In this document: positions 6,822 to 14,576 of the stretch, piece by piece
Numbering within the stretch: the first letter of the stretch is position 1
Layout: every line of letters starts with the position of its first letter
NCBI GenBank assembly: GCA_046346965.1
Contig: JAXMHB010000010.1
Span: 1-64,000 of the forward strand
DNA length: 64,000 bases
Direction: 5' to 3'
DNA from: JAXMHB01 sp046346965
GTDB lineage: Bacteria; Pseudomonadota; Gammaproteobacteria; Xanthomonadales; SZUA-5
Program-made: the position numbers and the translations under genes
The notes under the pieces: model-generated
Database searches by the model: none
The model's input: the letters and a program-made list of their open reading frames with translations, nothing else
Told to the model about the DNA's origin: nothing

Positions 6822-7162
6822 TGCCTGTGGGACCGCGGCGCTACGAGGTTCTGCTGACGCCGGGTGCGGAGCAGGATCTCGAATCGATCCATGACTACAT
6901 CGCCGAGTTCGACAGCCCGGCGAATGCGGAGCATGTGCTCGACGAGCTGATGAAGGTCGTGCAGCGCCTGGCCGAATTCCCGGAACGCGGCATTCACCCG
7001 AAGGAACTCGCCGCGCTGGGCATCAAGGACTACCGCCAGACCGCGTTCAAGCCGTATCGAGTGATCTATCGAGTCTTCGGCGGTCGGGTCGTCATCTACC
7101 TGATCGTCGATGGCCGCAGGGACCTACAATCGGTGCTCGCGCGGCGACTGCTGGGCGGTTGA
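6821..7162 (+). CDS. RelE/ParE-family toxin
   Basis: This 113-residue protein carries the ParE/RelE signature: YEVLLTPGAEQDLESIHDYI at the N-terminus, then LDELMKVVQRLAEFPERG, and the late strand pair YRVIYRVFGGRVVIYLIVDGRRDLQSVLARRLL. The family are ribosome-dependent mRNA endonucleases (RelE) or gyrase poisons (ParE); sequence alone does not decide which. The strong RYVIYR/DGRRD core suggests a ParE/RelE fold with catalytic-type arginines. Its start codon shares a base with the antitoxin stop, indicating coupled translation. Confidence 0.88.
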   Translation: MPVGPRRYEVLLTPGAEQDLESIHDYIAEFDSPANAEHVLDELMKVVQRLAEFPERGIHPKELAALGIKDYRQTAFKPYRVIYRVFGGRVVIYLIVDGRRDLQSVLARRLLGG

Positions 7163-7237
7163 TCTGCGGCGGCCTGCGCCAACCCGCTGACTTGCTAATC
7201 CATGGAGGCATCCGGAATTGGACCGGCATTGCCCTCC

Positions 7238-7408
7238 ACCAAACACGATGGCCGCCGCAAGGCGGCCATTTTTGTTTGCGGAGCCGGGGAGTCGAACACC
7301 CGGACGCTTGCGGGTGAGCGGCGGCGCTGACGCGCCATGGCGCGTGCCGACGCGAACGCCCGGCGGCTGTGCCGACGGGCCGGGCCACGGGGGGTCGACT
7401 CCCCGTCC
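7238..7408. repeat. 175-bp T-arm/terminator repeat unit, copy 3
   Basis: Same architecture as copies 1-2, preceded by gccctcc and degenerating after gggggtcgactccccg. It lies 75 bp after the RelE-like gene, so repeats flank the toxin-antitoxin module on both sides. The remaining intergenic DNA to 7624 shows no gene; 7409-7604 has no recognisable element. Confidence 0.72.
7248..7271. terminator. Intrinsic terminator hairpin, repeat copy 3
   Basis: atggccgcc-gcaa-ggcggccat plus TTTTT. It probably terminates the Phd/RelE transcript, whose stop codon is 86 bp upstream. Confidence 0.7.
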
Positions 7409-7624
7409 TGTTCAGTGGCGATAGCTTCGTGAACAACGCAACCGAACTCGTCCACCCCGCAGACATCGACCGGCTCGCTGTGGCAGCCTGAACCTGCCGA
7501 CCCCGAAGGACCTGGGGCACACGGGGCCGCGCAGCCGTTAGCCATCTCGCGAACCGCGCGGCGAGGTAACTCCCTGATGCTGACACCGTTACCTACTTGC
7601 GTTTGACCCGAACTACTCATTCAC

Positions 7625-9277
7625 TTGGTGGCCGCGTGTTGGCTGGGGCTATGCAGCGCTGGCACTTTGGCAATCGCGGACGAGGCGCCGCGTTCCGAAG
7701 GGCAATCTTTGCAGAAGGTGCGCGTTCAGTTGAAGTGGACGCACCAGTTTCAGTTCGCCGGCTTCTACGCTGCCATCGAGCAAGGCTTCTTCAAGGACGT
7801 CGGCCTGGCGGTGGAACTGATCGAAGGCGGACCGCAAATCGACCCCACCAACGTCGTGTTGGCCGGTGACGCAGAATTTGGAATCGGCAATTCCTCCCTG
7901 TTGATCGATTACAGCAAAGGGCGACCCGTGATGGCGGTTGCCGCGATCTTGCAGCACTCCCCGTTTGTCATTCTGGCGAGGCTGGATCCGACGCTACGCT
8001 CGATCCGCGATCTGGAAGGCCGCAGTTTGATGGGAGAAGCAAAATCTGATGAGCTGACCGCCTATCTGAGAACGGCGGGCGTAGACACCCGTCGCGTCCG
8101 CATGATTCCGCACTCTGGCACCGTATCCAGTCTGATCGCTGAGGGTCCTGACCGAGCCGACGCGATGACTGCCTATATCTCGACCGAGCCGTTTGAAGCC
8201 GCGCGCCGGAACATCCCATACCAGATATTCAACCCGCGGGATCTGAATATCAACTTTCACGGGGATACTTTGTTTACCTCGCAGCGCCGGGCGCGCCAGC
8301 ATCCCAATACCGTGATCGACATGCGCAACGCCCTCATCAAGGGATGGCGCTACGCGCTGACGCATCAAGCCGAGATCGTTGAGCTCATTCTGACAAAGTA
8401 TCGCCAAAAGATGGACCGGGCCGAGCTCAACCTTGAAGCTCAGGCCACCTACAACCTGTTTCAGACCGATCTGGTGGAGATCGGCTACATGAATCGTGAG
8501 CGCTGGCAAAGCATAGGCGAAATTTATGCCGCGAGCGGGATGATGCCGGAGCATTTTTCCCTGGATGGCTTCCTGTTCCCCTCCGAGCGAACACTGCCGA
8601 GCTGGGCCTATCAAGCATTGCTCTGGGGCGCTTTGGCCATCATGCTGGGTGGACTGCTGGCCGTTCATATCTATTCGCTCAACCGGCGACTGTCCGCCAG
8701 CTTGAAACAACTGGCCATACAAACCGAAAACCTGCGGAGCACGAACGAGCAACTGGCCCGATTGTCGATCACGGACCCGCTGACCGGTTTGTATAATCGG
8801 CGCCATTTCGATCAAACACTAGCCAACGAGTTCAATCGGGCGCTGCGCAATCAGAGTGCCTTGTGCATGCTGATGATCGACATCGATTTGTTCAAGACTT
8901 ACAACGATACGCTGGGACACCCTGCCGGCGACGCCTGCCTGCAGCGAGTCGCCGAAGTGCTCAGCAGAAATGCCCAGCGCGGCAGCGAGTTTGCGGCCAG
9001 GGTCGGTGGCGAGGAATTTGCCGTGGTCGCCAGCAATCTGAGCACCGCGGATGTCAGTGCGCTGGCGGAGCGCATCCGGCAGGAGATTGCCGATCTGCGA
9101 CTCCCGCATCCAGGGTCGCCGCTGGGCTATGTCACGGTCAGTATTGGGGTAAGCATTTTCGAGCGGGTGTCGGAACCCGGACACGAGCAGCTGATCAATC
9201 AGGCAGACGCCGCGCTGTATCAGGCGAAGGAGGCCGGACGCAATCGCTGCGTGGCCTTCATCCTCGCGAACGACTAA
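7625..9277 (+). CDS. NMT1/THI5-like periplasmic sensor diguanylate cyclase
   Basis: This protein of about 550 residues has three parts. A signal-peptide-like N-terminus is followed by an NMT1/THI5-type periplasmic binding domain (VQLKWTHQFQFAGFYAAIEQGFF, residues about 32-300). There is one membrane segment (about 325-348), a short coiled stretch, and a GGDEF domain (from DPLTGLYNRRHF) with active-site motif VGGEEF near residue 461. It should make cyclic di-GMP in response to a bound periplasmic ligand of thiamine-pyrimidine or alkanesulfonate-like type. Position -5 is RGSE rather than RxxD, so there is no canonical inhibitory site. No ATG exists: an in-frame stop lies at 7604, leaving TTG 7625 or GTG 7628. 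The start may be eroded next to the repeat. Confidence 0.88.
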   Translation: MVAACWLGLCSAGTLAIADEAPRSEGQSLQKVRVQLKWTHQFQFAGFYAAIEQGFFKDVGLAVELIEGGPQIDPTNVVLAGDAEFGIGNSSLLIDYSKGRPVMAVAAILQHSPFVILARLDPTLRSIRDLEGRSLMGEAKSDELTAYLRTAGVDTRRVRMIPHSGTVSSLIAEGPDRADAMTAYISTEPFEAARRNIPYQIFNPRDLNINFHGDTLFTSQRRARQHPNTVIDMRNALIKGWRYALTHQAEIVELILTKYRQKMDRAELNLEAQATYNLFQTDLVEIGYMNRERWQSIGEIYAASGMMPEHFSLDGFLFPSERTLPSWAYQALLWGALAIMLGGLLAVHIYSLNRRLSASLKQLAIQTENLRSTNEQLARLSITDPLTGLYNRRHFDQTLANEFNRALRNQSALCMLMIDIDLFKTYNDTLGHPAGDACLQRVAEVLSRNAQRGSEFAARVGGEEFAVVASNLSTADVSALAERIRQEIADLRLPHPGSPLGYVTVSIGVSIFERVSEPGHEQLINQADAALYQAKEAGRNRCVAFILAND

Positions 9278-9399
9278 TTGGACGCCATCGCGGCCGTCGT
9301 ACTCGCGCTTGCGGCCATCGAGCACGCCCGCGCAGCTGTCGGCCTTCACCGCACTGCCGACTTCAACGATGATTCGCGCTTTGCGGAGGGAGATCCCCC

Positions 9400-9816
9400 A
9401 TGAAGTATCTGCACACCATGGTCCGCGTTCGCGACCTCGACGCCTCCTTGCGCTTCTACGCGCTGCTCGGGCTGCATGAGGTCCGGCGCATGGACAATCC
9501 CAAAGGCCGCTTCACCCTGGTCTATCTGGCCGCACCCGGGGACGAGGATGCGCAGCTGGAACTGACCTACAACTACGACGACGAGGACTACGGCAGTGCG
9601 CGCAACTTTGGCCACGTGGCCTACGCCACCGATGACATCTACGCGCTGTGCCAGCATCTGATGGATCACGGCGTCACCATCGCGCGACCGCCTCGCGATG
9701 GGCGGATGGCTTTCGTGCGCTCGCCGGATCTGATCTCCATCGAACTGTTGCAGCGCGGCGCCGCGCTGCCGCCGGCCGAGCCATGGCTGTCGATGCCCAA
9801 CACCGGCAGCTGGTAA
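9400..9816 (+). CDS. gloA: Lactoylglutathione lyase (glyoxalase I)
   Basis: This 138-residue protein belongs to the glyoxalase I family, which isomerises the methylglyoxal-glutathione hemithioacetal to S-lactoylglutathione in the cytosol. The four metal ligands are in the expected places: H5 (KYLHTMVRV), E54 (QLELTYNYD), H72 (FGHVAYAT) and E115 (SIELLQR). Length and ligand spacing match the Ni2+-dependent proteobacterial form. The start has a GGAGG ribosome binding site. The gene abuts the flavoprotein gene (stop then ATG with no gap), so the two are co-transcribed with rlmC. Confidence 0.95.
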   Translation: MKYLHTMVRVRDLDASLRFYALLGLHEVRRMDNPKGRFTLVYLAAPGDEDAQLELTYNYDDEDYGSARNFGHVAYATDDIYALCQHLMDHGVTIARPPRDGRMAFVRSPDLISIELLQRGAALPPAEPWLSMPNTGSW

Positions 9817-11031
9817 ATGTCCGGCCGCATTGCCGTCATTGGCGCGGGTCCCGCGGGCTTGATGGCCGCGGAGGCCGCGCGCGCACTCGGCGCCACCGTA
9901 GACATCTATGAGCAAATGCCCTCGCCCGCACGCAAGTTCCTGATTGCCGGCAAGGGTGGCCTGAACCTGACCCACAGCGAGGCGCGTCCGGCTTTCGTCG
10001 CGCGCTACCGCCAGCATGCTCCGGAGGTCGGCGCCTGGTTGGAGGATTTCGATGCCGAGGCCCTGCGCGCCTGGGCGCGCGGCCTGGGCGTGGAGACGGT
10101 AGTAGGAAGCTCTGGCCGGGTGTTTCCGGCCGATTACAAGGCCGGCCCTTTGCTGCGCGCCTGGGTGCGCCGACTGCGCGCCAGCGGCGTCCAATTGCAC
10201 TGCCAATGGCGTTGGCTCGGCTGGGATCAGGATGGGCAACTGCGCTTTGAGACGCCCGCGGGACCGGTGACGACGCACGCGGACGGCGTCGTGCTGGCAC
10301 TAGGCGGCGCCAGCTGGTCCAAGCTGGGCGCCGACGGCCGCTGGATGGGCGTGTTGGAGGCCGCCGGCGTCCAGTGCGCTCCGTTTCTGCCGAGCAACTG
10401 CGGCTTCGAGTGCGACTGGTCGCCGCAGCTGCGCGCGCAGCACGCCGGCGCGCCGGTCAAGTCGGTGCAACTGCGTCTGGCCGAGGATCCGGTCGAGTTC
10501 GCGATCCACGGGGAGTTCGTGCTGACCGAATACGGCGTCGAAGGCAGTGCGATCTATGCACTGTCGGCGCGACTGCGCGATCAACTGCGGCGCGCTGGCT
10601 ATGTCGACCTTTGTCTCGATCTGGCGCCCGATCTGAGCGCTGCTGCGCTGGCTCAGCGGCTCGCCAAGCCGCGTGGCAAGCGCAGCCTGACCGAGCATCT
10701 GCGCCGCAGCGTCGGACTGAGCGGGGCGCGTCTGGCGCTGCTGCTGGAACGGACTGATCGCGCAGCGCTGCAAGATCCACAACGCTGCGCTGAAGCGATC
10801 AAGGCGCTGAGCCTGCGACTGCTGCGCACGCGTCCGATCGACGAGGCCATCAGTTGCGCCGGTGGGGTGCGCTTTGATGCGCTGCAGACCGATCTGCAGT
10901 TGCGCGCACGCCCGGGCGTCTGGTGCGCTGGCGAAATGATCGATTGGGAAGCTCCGACCGGCGGTTATTTGCTGACCGCCTGCATGGCCAGTGGATGGCG
11001 CGCCGGACGCGCGGCGGCCGGGGCGCTCTGA
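9817..11031 (+). CDS. HI0933-like FAD-dependent flavoprotein (TIGR03862 type)
   Basis: This 404-residue protein has an N-terminal dinucleotide-binding Rossmann motif AVIGAGPAGLMAAE (residues 5-18). The family signature FLIAGKGGLNLTHSE (about 44-58) follows, with VLALGGASWSKLGADG in the middle and CAGGVRFDAL...GVWCAGEMIDWEAPTGGYLLT near the C-terminus. These are the marks of the HI0933/BaiN-like NAD(P)/FAD oxidoreductases. The physiological substrate of most members is unknown. It sits in a gapless run with gloA and rlmC, which suggests co-expression rather than shared chemistry. Confidence 0.9.
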   Translation: MSGRIAVIGAGPAGLMAAEAARALGATVDIYEQMPSPARKFLIAGKGGLNLTHSEARPAFVARYRQHAPEVGAWLEDFDAEALRAWARGLGVETVVGSSGRVFPADYKAGPLLRAWVRRLRASGVQLHCQWRWLGWDQDGQLRFETPAGPVTTHADGVVLALGGASWSKLGADGRWMGVLEAAGVQCAPFLPSNCGFECDWSPQLRAQHAGAPVKSVQLRLAEDPVEFAIHGEFVLTEYGVEGSAIYALSARLRDQLRRAGYVDLCLDLAPDLSAAALAQRLAKPRGKRSLTEHLRRSVGLSGARLALLLERTDRAALQDPQRCAEAIKALSLRLLRTRPIDEAISCAGGVRFDALQTDLQLRARPGVWCAGEMIDWEAPTGGYLLTACMASGWRAGRAAAGAL

Positions 11032-12167
11032 TGGACTGCGCCGACTTCGCGGCGGGCCGCTGCCGTTCCTGCAGCGAACTGGCGCTGCCCTATGCGGAGC
11101 AGATCGCCCGCAAGCAGGCTGAGGCCCGTCAGGCGCTGTCGGATTGGGCGCCCAACTGGCTACCGCCGCTCACCAGCGCGGAGCAGGGCTTTCGCAACAA
11201 GGCCAAGCTGGCGGTCGGCGGCACGCTGGAGGCGCCTACGCTCGGCATCCTCGATCCCGGTGGTGCAGGCGTGGACCTGCCGGACTGCCCGCTGTATCCG
11301 GCCAGCCTCCGCGCGGCCTTTGCGTCGCTACGGGCGTGGCTGATCGCCGCGCGCGTTCCGCCTTATCAGCTGACGACGCGCAGCGGCGAGGCCAAATACT
11401 TGCTGCTCACCGAGGCGCCCGGCAGCGGCGATTTGATGCTGCGGGTGGTGTTGCGCTCGCGCGAGGCGATCGATCGTCTGCGGCTGGCGCTGCCCGCCCT
11501 GTGCACCGCCCTGCCCGCCCTGCGCGCAGTCAGCGTCAACCTGCTGCCCGAGCACAAGGCTGTCACCGAGGGCGAGATCGAAATGCCGCTCTGGGGTGAA
11601 GCGTCCATCACCGCCTGGTTGAACGGTATTCCGCTGGTGCTGCGTCCGCGCAGCTTCTTCCAGACGCACTCGGATCTGGCCGCGGCACTGTACCGCCAGG
11701 CGCAGGCCTACGTCGGCAGTACTGGCGGGCTGCTTTGGGATCTGTACTGCGGTGTCGGTGGTTTTGCCTTGCATCTGGCCAGCCCGGAACGCAGGGTGGT
11801 CGGCGTCGAGAGCACCGCCGAAGCCATCGATTCGGCTCGGCAGAGTGCAGACCAACTCGGGCTGGTCCAGGCGCAGTTCGTGTGCGCCGATGCCACCCAG
11901 TGGGCGCGCGCCCAGGCGGAACGCCCGGACATCGTCGTGGTCAACCCGCCGCGCCGCGGGATCGGCGCCGATCTGGCGCGCTGGCTGAATACCTCAGGCG
12001 CCGGGCAGATCGTTTACTCCAGTTGTCTGATGGAATCGCTGCGTCGCGATCTGACACTGCTCGATCGCTATGCCGTCCGCGAGGCGCGGATCCTGGACCT
12101 GTTCCCGCACACCCGTCATTACGAAACCATCGTCCATTTGAGCTTGCGAAGCGATTGCCAAACATGA
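11031..12167 (+). CDS. rlmC: 23S rRNA (uracil-747-C5)-methyltransferase RlmC
   Basis: This 378-residue protein has N-terminal cysteines C3, C11 and C14 plus a later LPDCPLY, matching the [4Fe-4S] ligands of the RlmC/RlmD family. The SAM-binding motif LWDLYCGVGGFALHLA is followed by VVNPPRRGIG and the catalytic nucleophile segment YSSCLMESLRRD. The small N-terminal region without a TRAM domain favours RlmC over RlmD. It methylates U747 of 23S rRNA by family knowledge. The ATG overlaps the upstream stop by one base (TGATG). The run of three genes ends here, followed by a G-rich tract. Confidence 0.92.
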   Translation: MDCADFAAGRCRSCSELALPYAEQIARKQAEARQALSDWAPNWLPPLTSAEQGFRNKAKLAVGGTLEAPTLGILDPGGAGVDLPDCPLYPASLRAAFASLRAWLIAARVPPYQLTTRSGEAKYLLLTEAPGSGDLMLRVVLRSREAIDRLRLALPALCTALPALRAVSVNLLPEHKAVTEGEIEMPLWGEASITAWLNGIPLVLRPRSFFQTHSDLAAALYRQAQAYVGSTGGLLWDLYCGVGGFALHLASPERRVVGVESTAEAIDSARQSADQLGLVQAQFVCADATQWARAQAERPDIVVVNPPRRGIGADLARWLNTSGAGQIVYSSCLMESLRRDLTLLDRYAVREARILDLFPHTRHYETIVHLSLRSDCQT

Positions 12168-12185
12168 GTGCGGAGGAGCAAAAGC

Positions 12186-12210
12186 GGGGCGGGGGGCAGG
12201 GGGCGGGGGG
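12186..12210. repeat. G-quadruplex-type G-tract downstream of rlmC
   Basis: Four G runs (4, 6, 5 and 6 Gs) are separated by C, CA and C, a textbook G4 motif, 19 bp after the rlmC stop. A closely related tract (agcggggcagggggcagggg) occurs on the coding strand of icmF near 58190-58215. The remaining gap to 12396 holds a short repeat, gagtaagcgcgc...gcgagacaggga, that recurs near 29562-29592. Confidence 0.65.
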
Positions 12211-12396
12211 ACCAGCCGTGCGGCGCAAGCAACGCGCTGTCGCCGGTTTTCAGAACGAGTAAGCGCGCAGAGGGCGAGACAGGGAATACGATCAAATCTC
12301 GAGAGGTGGCCACGATGCATGTTCAGTGGTTCCCTCGCGGACGGCGGGTTCCTGAGCAATCCGGGCGCGCCAGCGCCAGAGCCGGGCCTCGCCCGG

Positions 12397-12717
12397 CTAC
12401 CAGCGGATGCGGCCGATCAGGATGTCCTTGAACATCACCCAGTCGCCCCACAGGCTCCACAAGGGATATCGGAAAGTGGCCGGCTTGTTGCGCTCGAAGA
12501 AGAAGTGACCGACCCAGGCGAATCCATAGCCCACCAGCGGCATCCCCAGCAGCCACCATGGATTGGCGCTGAGCACGGCGATCGCCAGCACCGCCAGCAC
12601 GCACCAACTGCCAATGAAATGCAGCCGGCGGCAGGTCGGGTGGCTGTGCTCACGCAGGTAGTACGGATAGAACTCGGCGAAACTCAGGAAACCGCTGCTC
12701 TGCAGTTCAGTACGCAT
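12397..12717 (-). CDS. Mpo1-like (DUF962 / YGL010w) membrane protein
   Basis: This 106-residue protein has at least two hydrophobic segments (CVLAVLAIAVLSANPWWLLG and MPLVGYGFAWVGHFFF). The histidines and motifs of the DUF962/Mpo1 family are present: YYLREHSHPTCRRLHFIG near residue 20 and GHFFFERNKPATF near 72, ending LWGDWVMFKDIL. In yeast, Mpo1 is an Fe2+-dependent dioxygenase in alpha-oxidation of 2-hydroxy fatty acids; the bacterial role is not established. It is 44 bp downstream of the prenyltransferase on the same strand and so probably co-transcribed with it. Confidence 0.85.
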   Translation of the reverse strand: MRTELQSSGFLSFAEFYPYYLREHSHPTCRRLHFIGSWCVLAVLAIAVLSANPWWLLGMPLVGYGFAWVGHFFFERNKPATFRYPLWSLWGDWVMFKDILIGRIRW

Positions 12718-12761
12718 ACGCCGGGGACCGCCGGGATGATCGGACTAGCCTAGCACCGGCC

Positions 12762-13727
12762 TCAGGGCCGCCACCAGAGACCGATCGCCATCGCCACCGC
12801 TGCCAGATGGGCGGCTGCAATCGTCTGCTGGATCGCCGGCGTCAGCGCGCGCGGCTCCCCCGCATGCTGCATCAGGACCCGTGTAGCCAGGAACGCCGGC
12901 ACCGCGGCCACCACGCCAAGGGCGGCGCCACGCGGCAGCACACCCAGCATTGCCGGCAGCACCAGCGACAACAGCGCCAGCATCAGGATCCACACATAGC
13001 CCCAGCGCGCTTGCTGCACCGGCAGGCGAGCCACCCAGTGCAGCTTGCCGGCGGCGATATCGGCGTCGCGATCTGGAAACTGATTCAGATACAGGATGTT
13101 GGTCGTCAGCAGCGCATAACCGATCCCGGCCCACATCGGCGTCGTCGACCAGGCGCCGCGCTGCACATAGTCAGCGCCGACGACCACCAGCCAGAAGGTC
13201 AGCGCGACACAGACCTCACCCAGACCGCGGCTGTTCAAACGCAAGGGATCGGCGGAATAAGCCCAGCCGGTGAGCACGCCGACGAAGCCGATCAGCACCA
13301 ACCCCCAACCCACGGCCCACACCAGCGCCAGCCCGCCCAACACCGTTGCTGCATACAGCGCCAGCGCATAGCGGCGCATGGCCTGCGCCGTCATCACGCC
13401 GTTCTGGATGAATCGCGAGCCGCCGGTGAACGGAAACACGCGCGAGTGATTGTTGGCATCAGTGCCGTTCAAGTGATCGCAATAGTCGTTGTGCACGTTC
13501 ACCGCGGCATGCGCCATCAGCGCCAGCAGGATGGTCACCAGCGCCGTCGACAAGGCCAGCGGCTGACCGTCTGCATAAGCCGTCGCAACGCCGAGGACGC
13601 AGCCCACCAGGGTGATCGTCAGGAACGGCGGGCGCGTGGCGAGCAAGTAGCGTTGCAGTGGGTCACGCAGCGTATCCGGCGTGGGCTCGGCCGGTCCGGT
13701 CATCGGTGCCACGTTGGCGCTACCCAT
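12762..13727 (-). CDS. UbiA-superfamily prenyltransferase, MenA-like
   Basis: This 321-residue integral membrane protein has eight or nine hydrophobic helices. The first Asp-rich motif is NVHNDYCDHLNGTDANN followed by RVFPFTGGSRFIQNG, and the second is YLNQFPDRDADIAAGK. The NDYxDxxxGTD form and the TGGSR loop resemble MenA-type 1,4-dihydroxy-2-naphthoate prenyltransferases more than UbiA proper. The start at 13727 has a GGGGAGAG ribosome binding site. It diverges from the NapC-led cytochrome operon across a 220-bp region carrying an FNR box, so it may supply menaquinone to that system. That functional link is an inference; the superfamily is firm. Confidence 0.8.
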   Translation of the reverse strand: MGSANVAPMTGPAEPTPDTLRDPLQRYLLATRPPFLTITLVGCVLGVATAYADGQPLALSTALVTILLALMAHAAVNVHNDYCDHLNGTDANNHSRVFPFTGGSRFIQNGVMTAQAMRRYALALYAATVLGGLALVWAVGWGLVLIGFVGVLTGWAYSADPLRLNSRGLGEVCVALTFWLVVVGADYVQRGAWSTTPMWAGIGYALLTTNILYLNQFPDRDADIAAGKLHWVARLPVQQARWGYVWILMLALLSLVLPAMLGVLPRGAALGVVAAVPAFLATRVLMQHAGEPRALTPAIQQTIAAAHLAAVAMAIGLWWRP

Positions 13728-13828
13728 CGTCGCTCTCCCCAGGGCGTCTGCGAGTGCCAGGCATGGTGCACGGCATGCGAACGCGTCGTATTGATCTGAC
13801 ACCAAATGTTGCATGGCTTTCGGCCACG

Positions 13829-13842
13829 TTGATGCGGATCAA
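13829..13842. promoter_or_regulatory. Perfect FNR/Anr-type binding site
   Basis: TTGATGCGGATCAA is an exact match to the FNR consensus TTGAT-N4-ATCAA. It lies in the divergent region, 102 bp from the prenyltransferase start and 106 bp from the NapC-type start. A weak -10-like TACTAA at 13883 would place the box near -60, compatible with class I activation. It implies oxygen-responsive control of the cytochrome operon and perhaps of the prenyltransferase. Confidence 0.75.
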
Positions 13843-13947
13843 GAAGTCCCCGAGAGCTTGCCTCCACACTGCATTCACGGACTACTAACGCGTGGGTCTG
13901 GGCCGGGACCGGCTGGCACCTGCGCACGGCAACTGGGGAGAGACGCC

Positions 13948-14556
13948 GTGTTTGCAGCGATAGGACGCTTCTGGAAGTGGTTTCGCACGCCCAGCGCCCG
14001 GTGGGCCAAAGGCACGATTCTGGTAGCGGGCGGCATCGGCGGCCTCGTCTTTGCCGGCGTCTTCACCACCACGCTGCACATGACCGCGACCAATGAGTTC
14101 TGCGGCAGCTCCTGCCACTCGCTGCGCGAGTTCGTTCTGCCCGAGTACAAGCAGAGCGTGCATTACAGCAACCGTCTGGGCGTACGCGCCGAATGCCAAG
14201 ACTGCCATCTGGCCAAGGCTTTTATCCCAAAGATGCAGCGCAAGATACGCGCCGCCTGGACCGACGTGCCGGGCGAGATTTTTGGCTGGATCGATACGCG
14301 CGAGAAGTTCGACGCGCGCCGCAAGGAACTGGCCGAGGTCGTGTGGGCCGAGATGCGCGCCAACGACTCGCGCGAATGTCGCAGTTGTCATGACCGCGAG
14401 GCCATGAAGTCGGAAGAGCAGAAAGCCATGGCACGCAAGGGCCATGAAGAAGCCGAAAAGACCGGCGAAACCTGCATTGATTGCCACAAGGGAGTCGCTC
14501 ACACCGCGCCGGAAGAACCGGCGAAGGAAGGCGAATCCGACGATTTCTCGCTGTGA
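13948..14556 (+). CDS. NapC/NirT-family tetrahaem quinol dehydrogenase (CymA-like)
   Basis: This 202-residue protein has an N-terminal membrane anchor (about residues 20-42) and four haem-binding motifs: CGSSCH, CQDCH, CRSCH and CIDCH. It aligns by eye along its whole length with E. coli NapC, sharing SVHYSNRLGVRAECQDCH, FIPKMQRKIRA, IDTREKF and the TCIDCHKG end. It should take electrons from quinol and pass them to periplasmic cytochromes. The first motif is CX3CH rather than the usual CXXCH, and the CHxM methionine is absent (CHSL). GTG 13948 is chosen for its GGGGAG ribosome binding site. It is the first gene of a four-gene operon. Confidence 0.92.
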   Translation: MFAAIGRFWKWFRTPSARWAKGTILVAGGIGGLVFAGVFTTTLHMTATNEFCGSSCHSLREFVLPEYKQSVHYSNRLGVRAECQDCHLAKAFIPKMQRKIRAAWTDVPGEIFGWIDTREKFDARRKELAEVVWAEMRANDSRECRSCHDREAMKSEEQKAMARKGHEEAEKTGETCIDCHKGVAHTAPEEPAKEGESDDFSL

Positions 14557-14576
14557 TGAGCCCCGGGGAGTACACC

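Noticed and set aside
5961..7408. Integron cassette array with attC sites
   Set aside because: The units have T-loop GTTCGA cores, not the GTTRRRY/RYYYAAC core sites of attC, and no integron integrase is present.
1..7600. Insertion sequence or integrase in the accessory region
   Set aside because: No transposase, tyrosine or serine recombinase motif was found in any frame; mobility genes, if any, lie left of the window.
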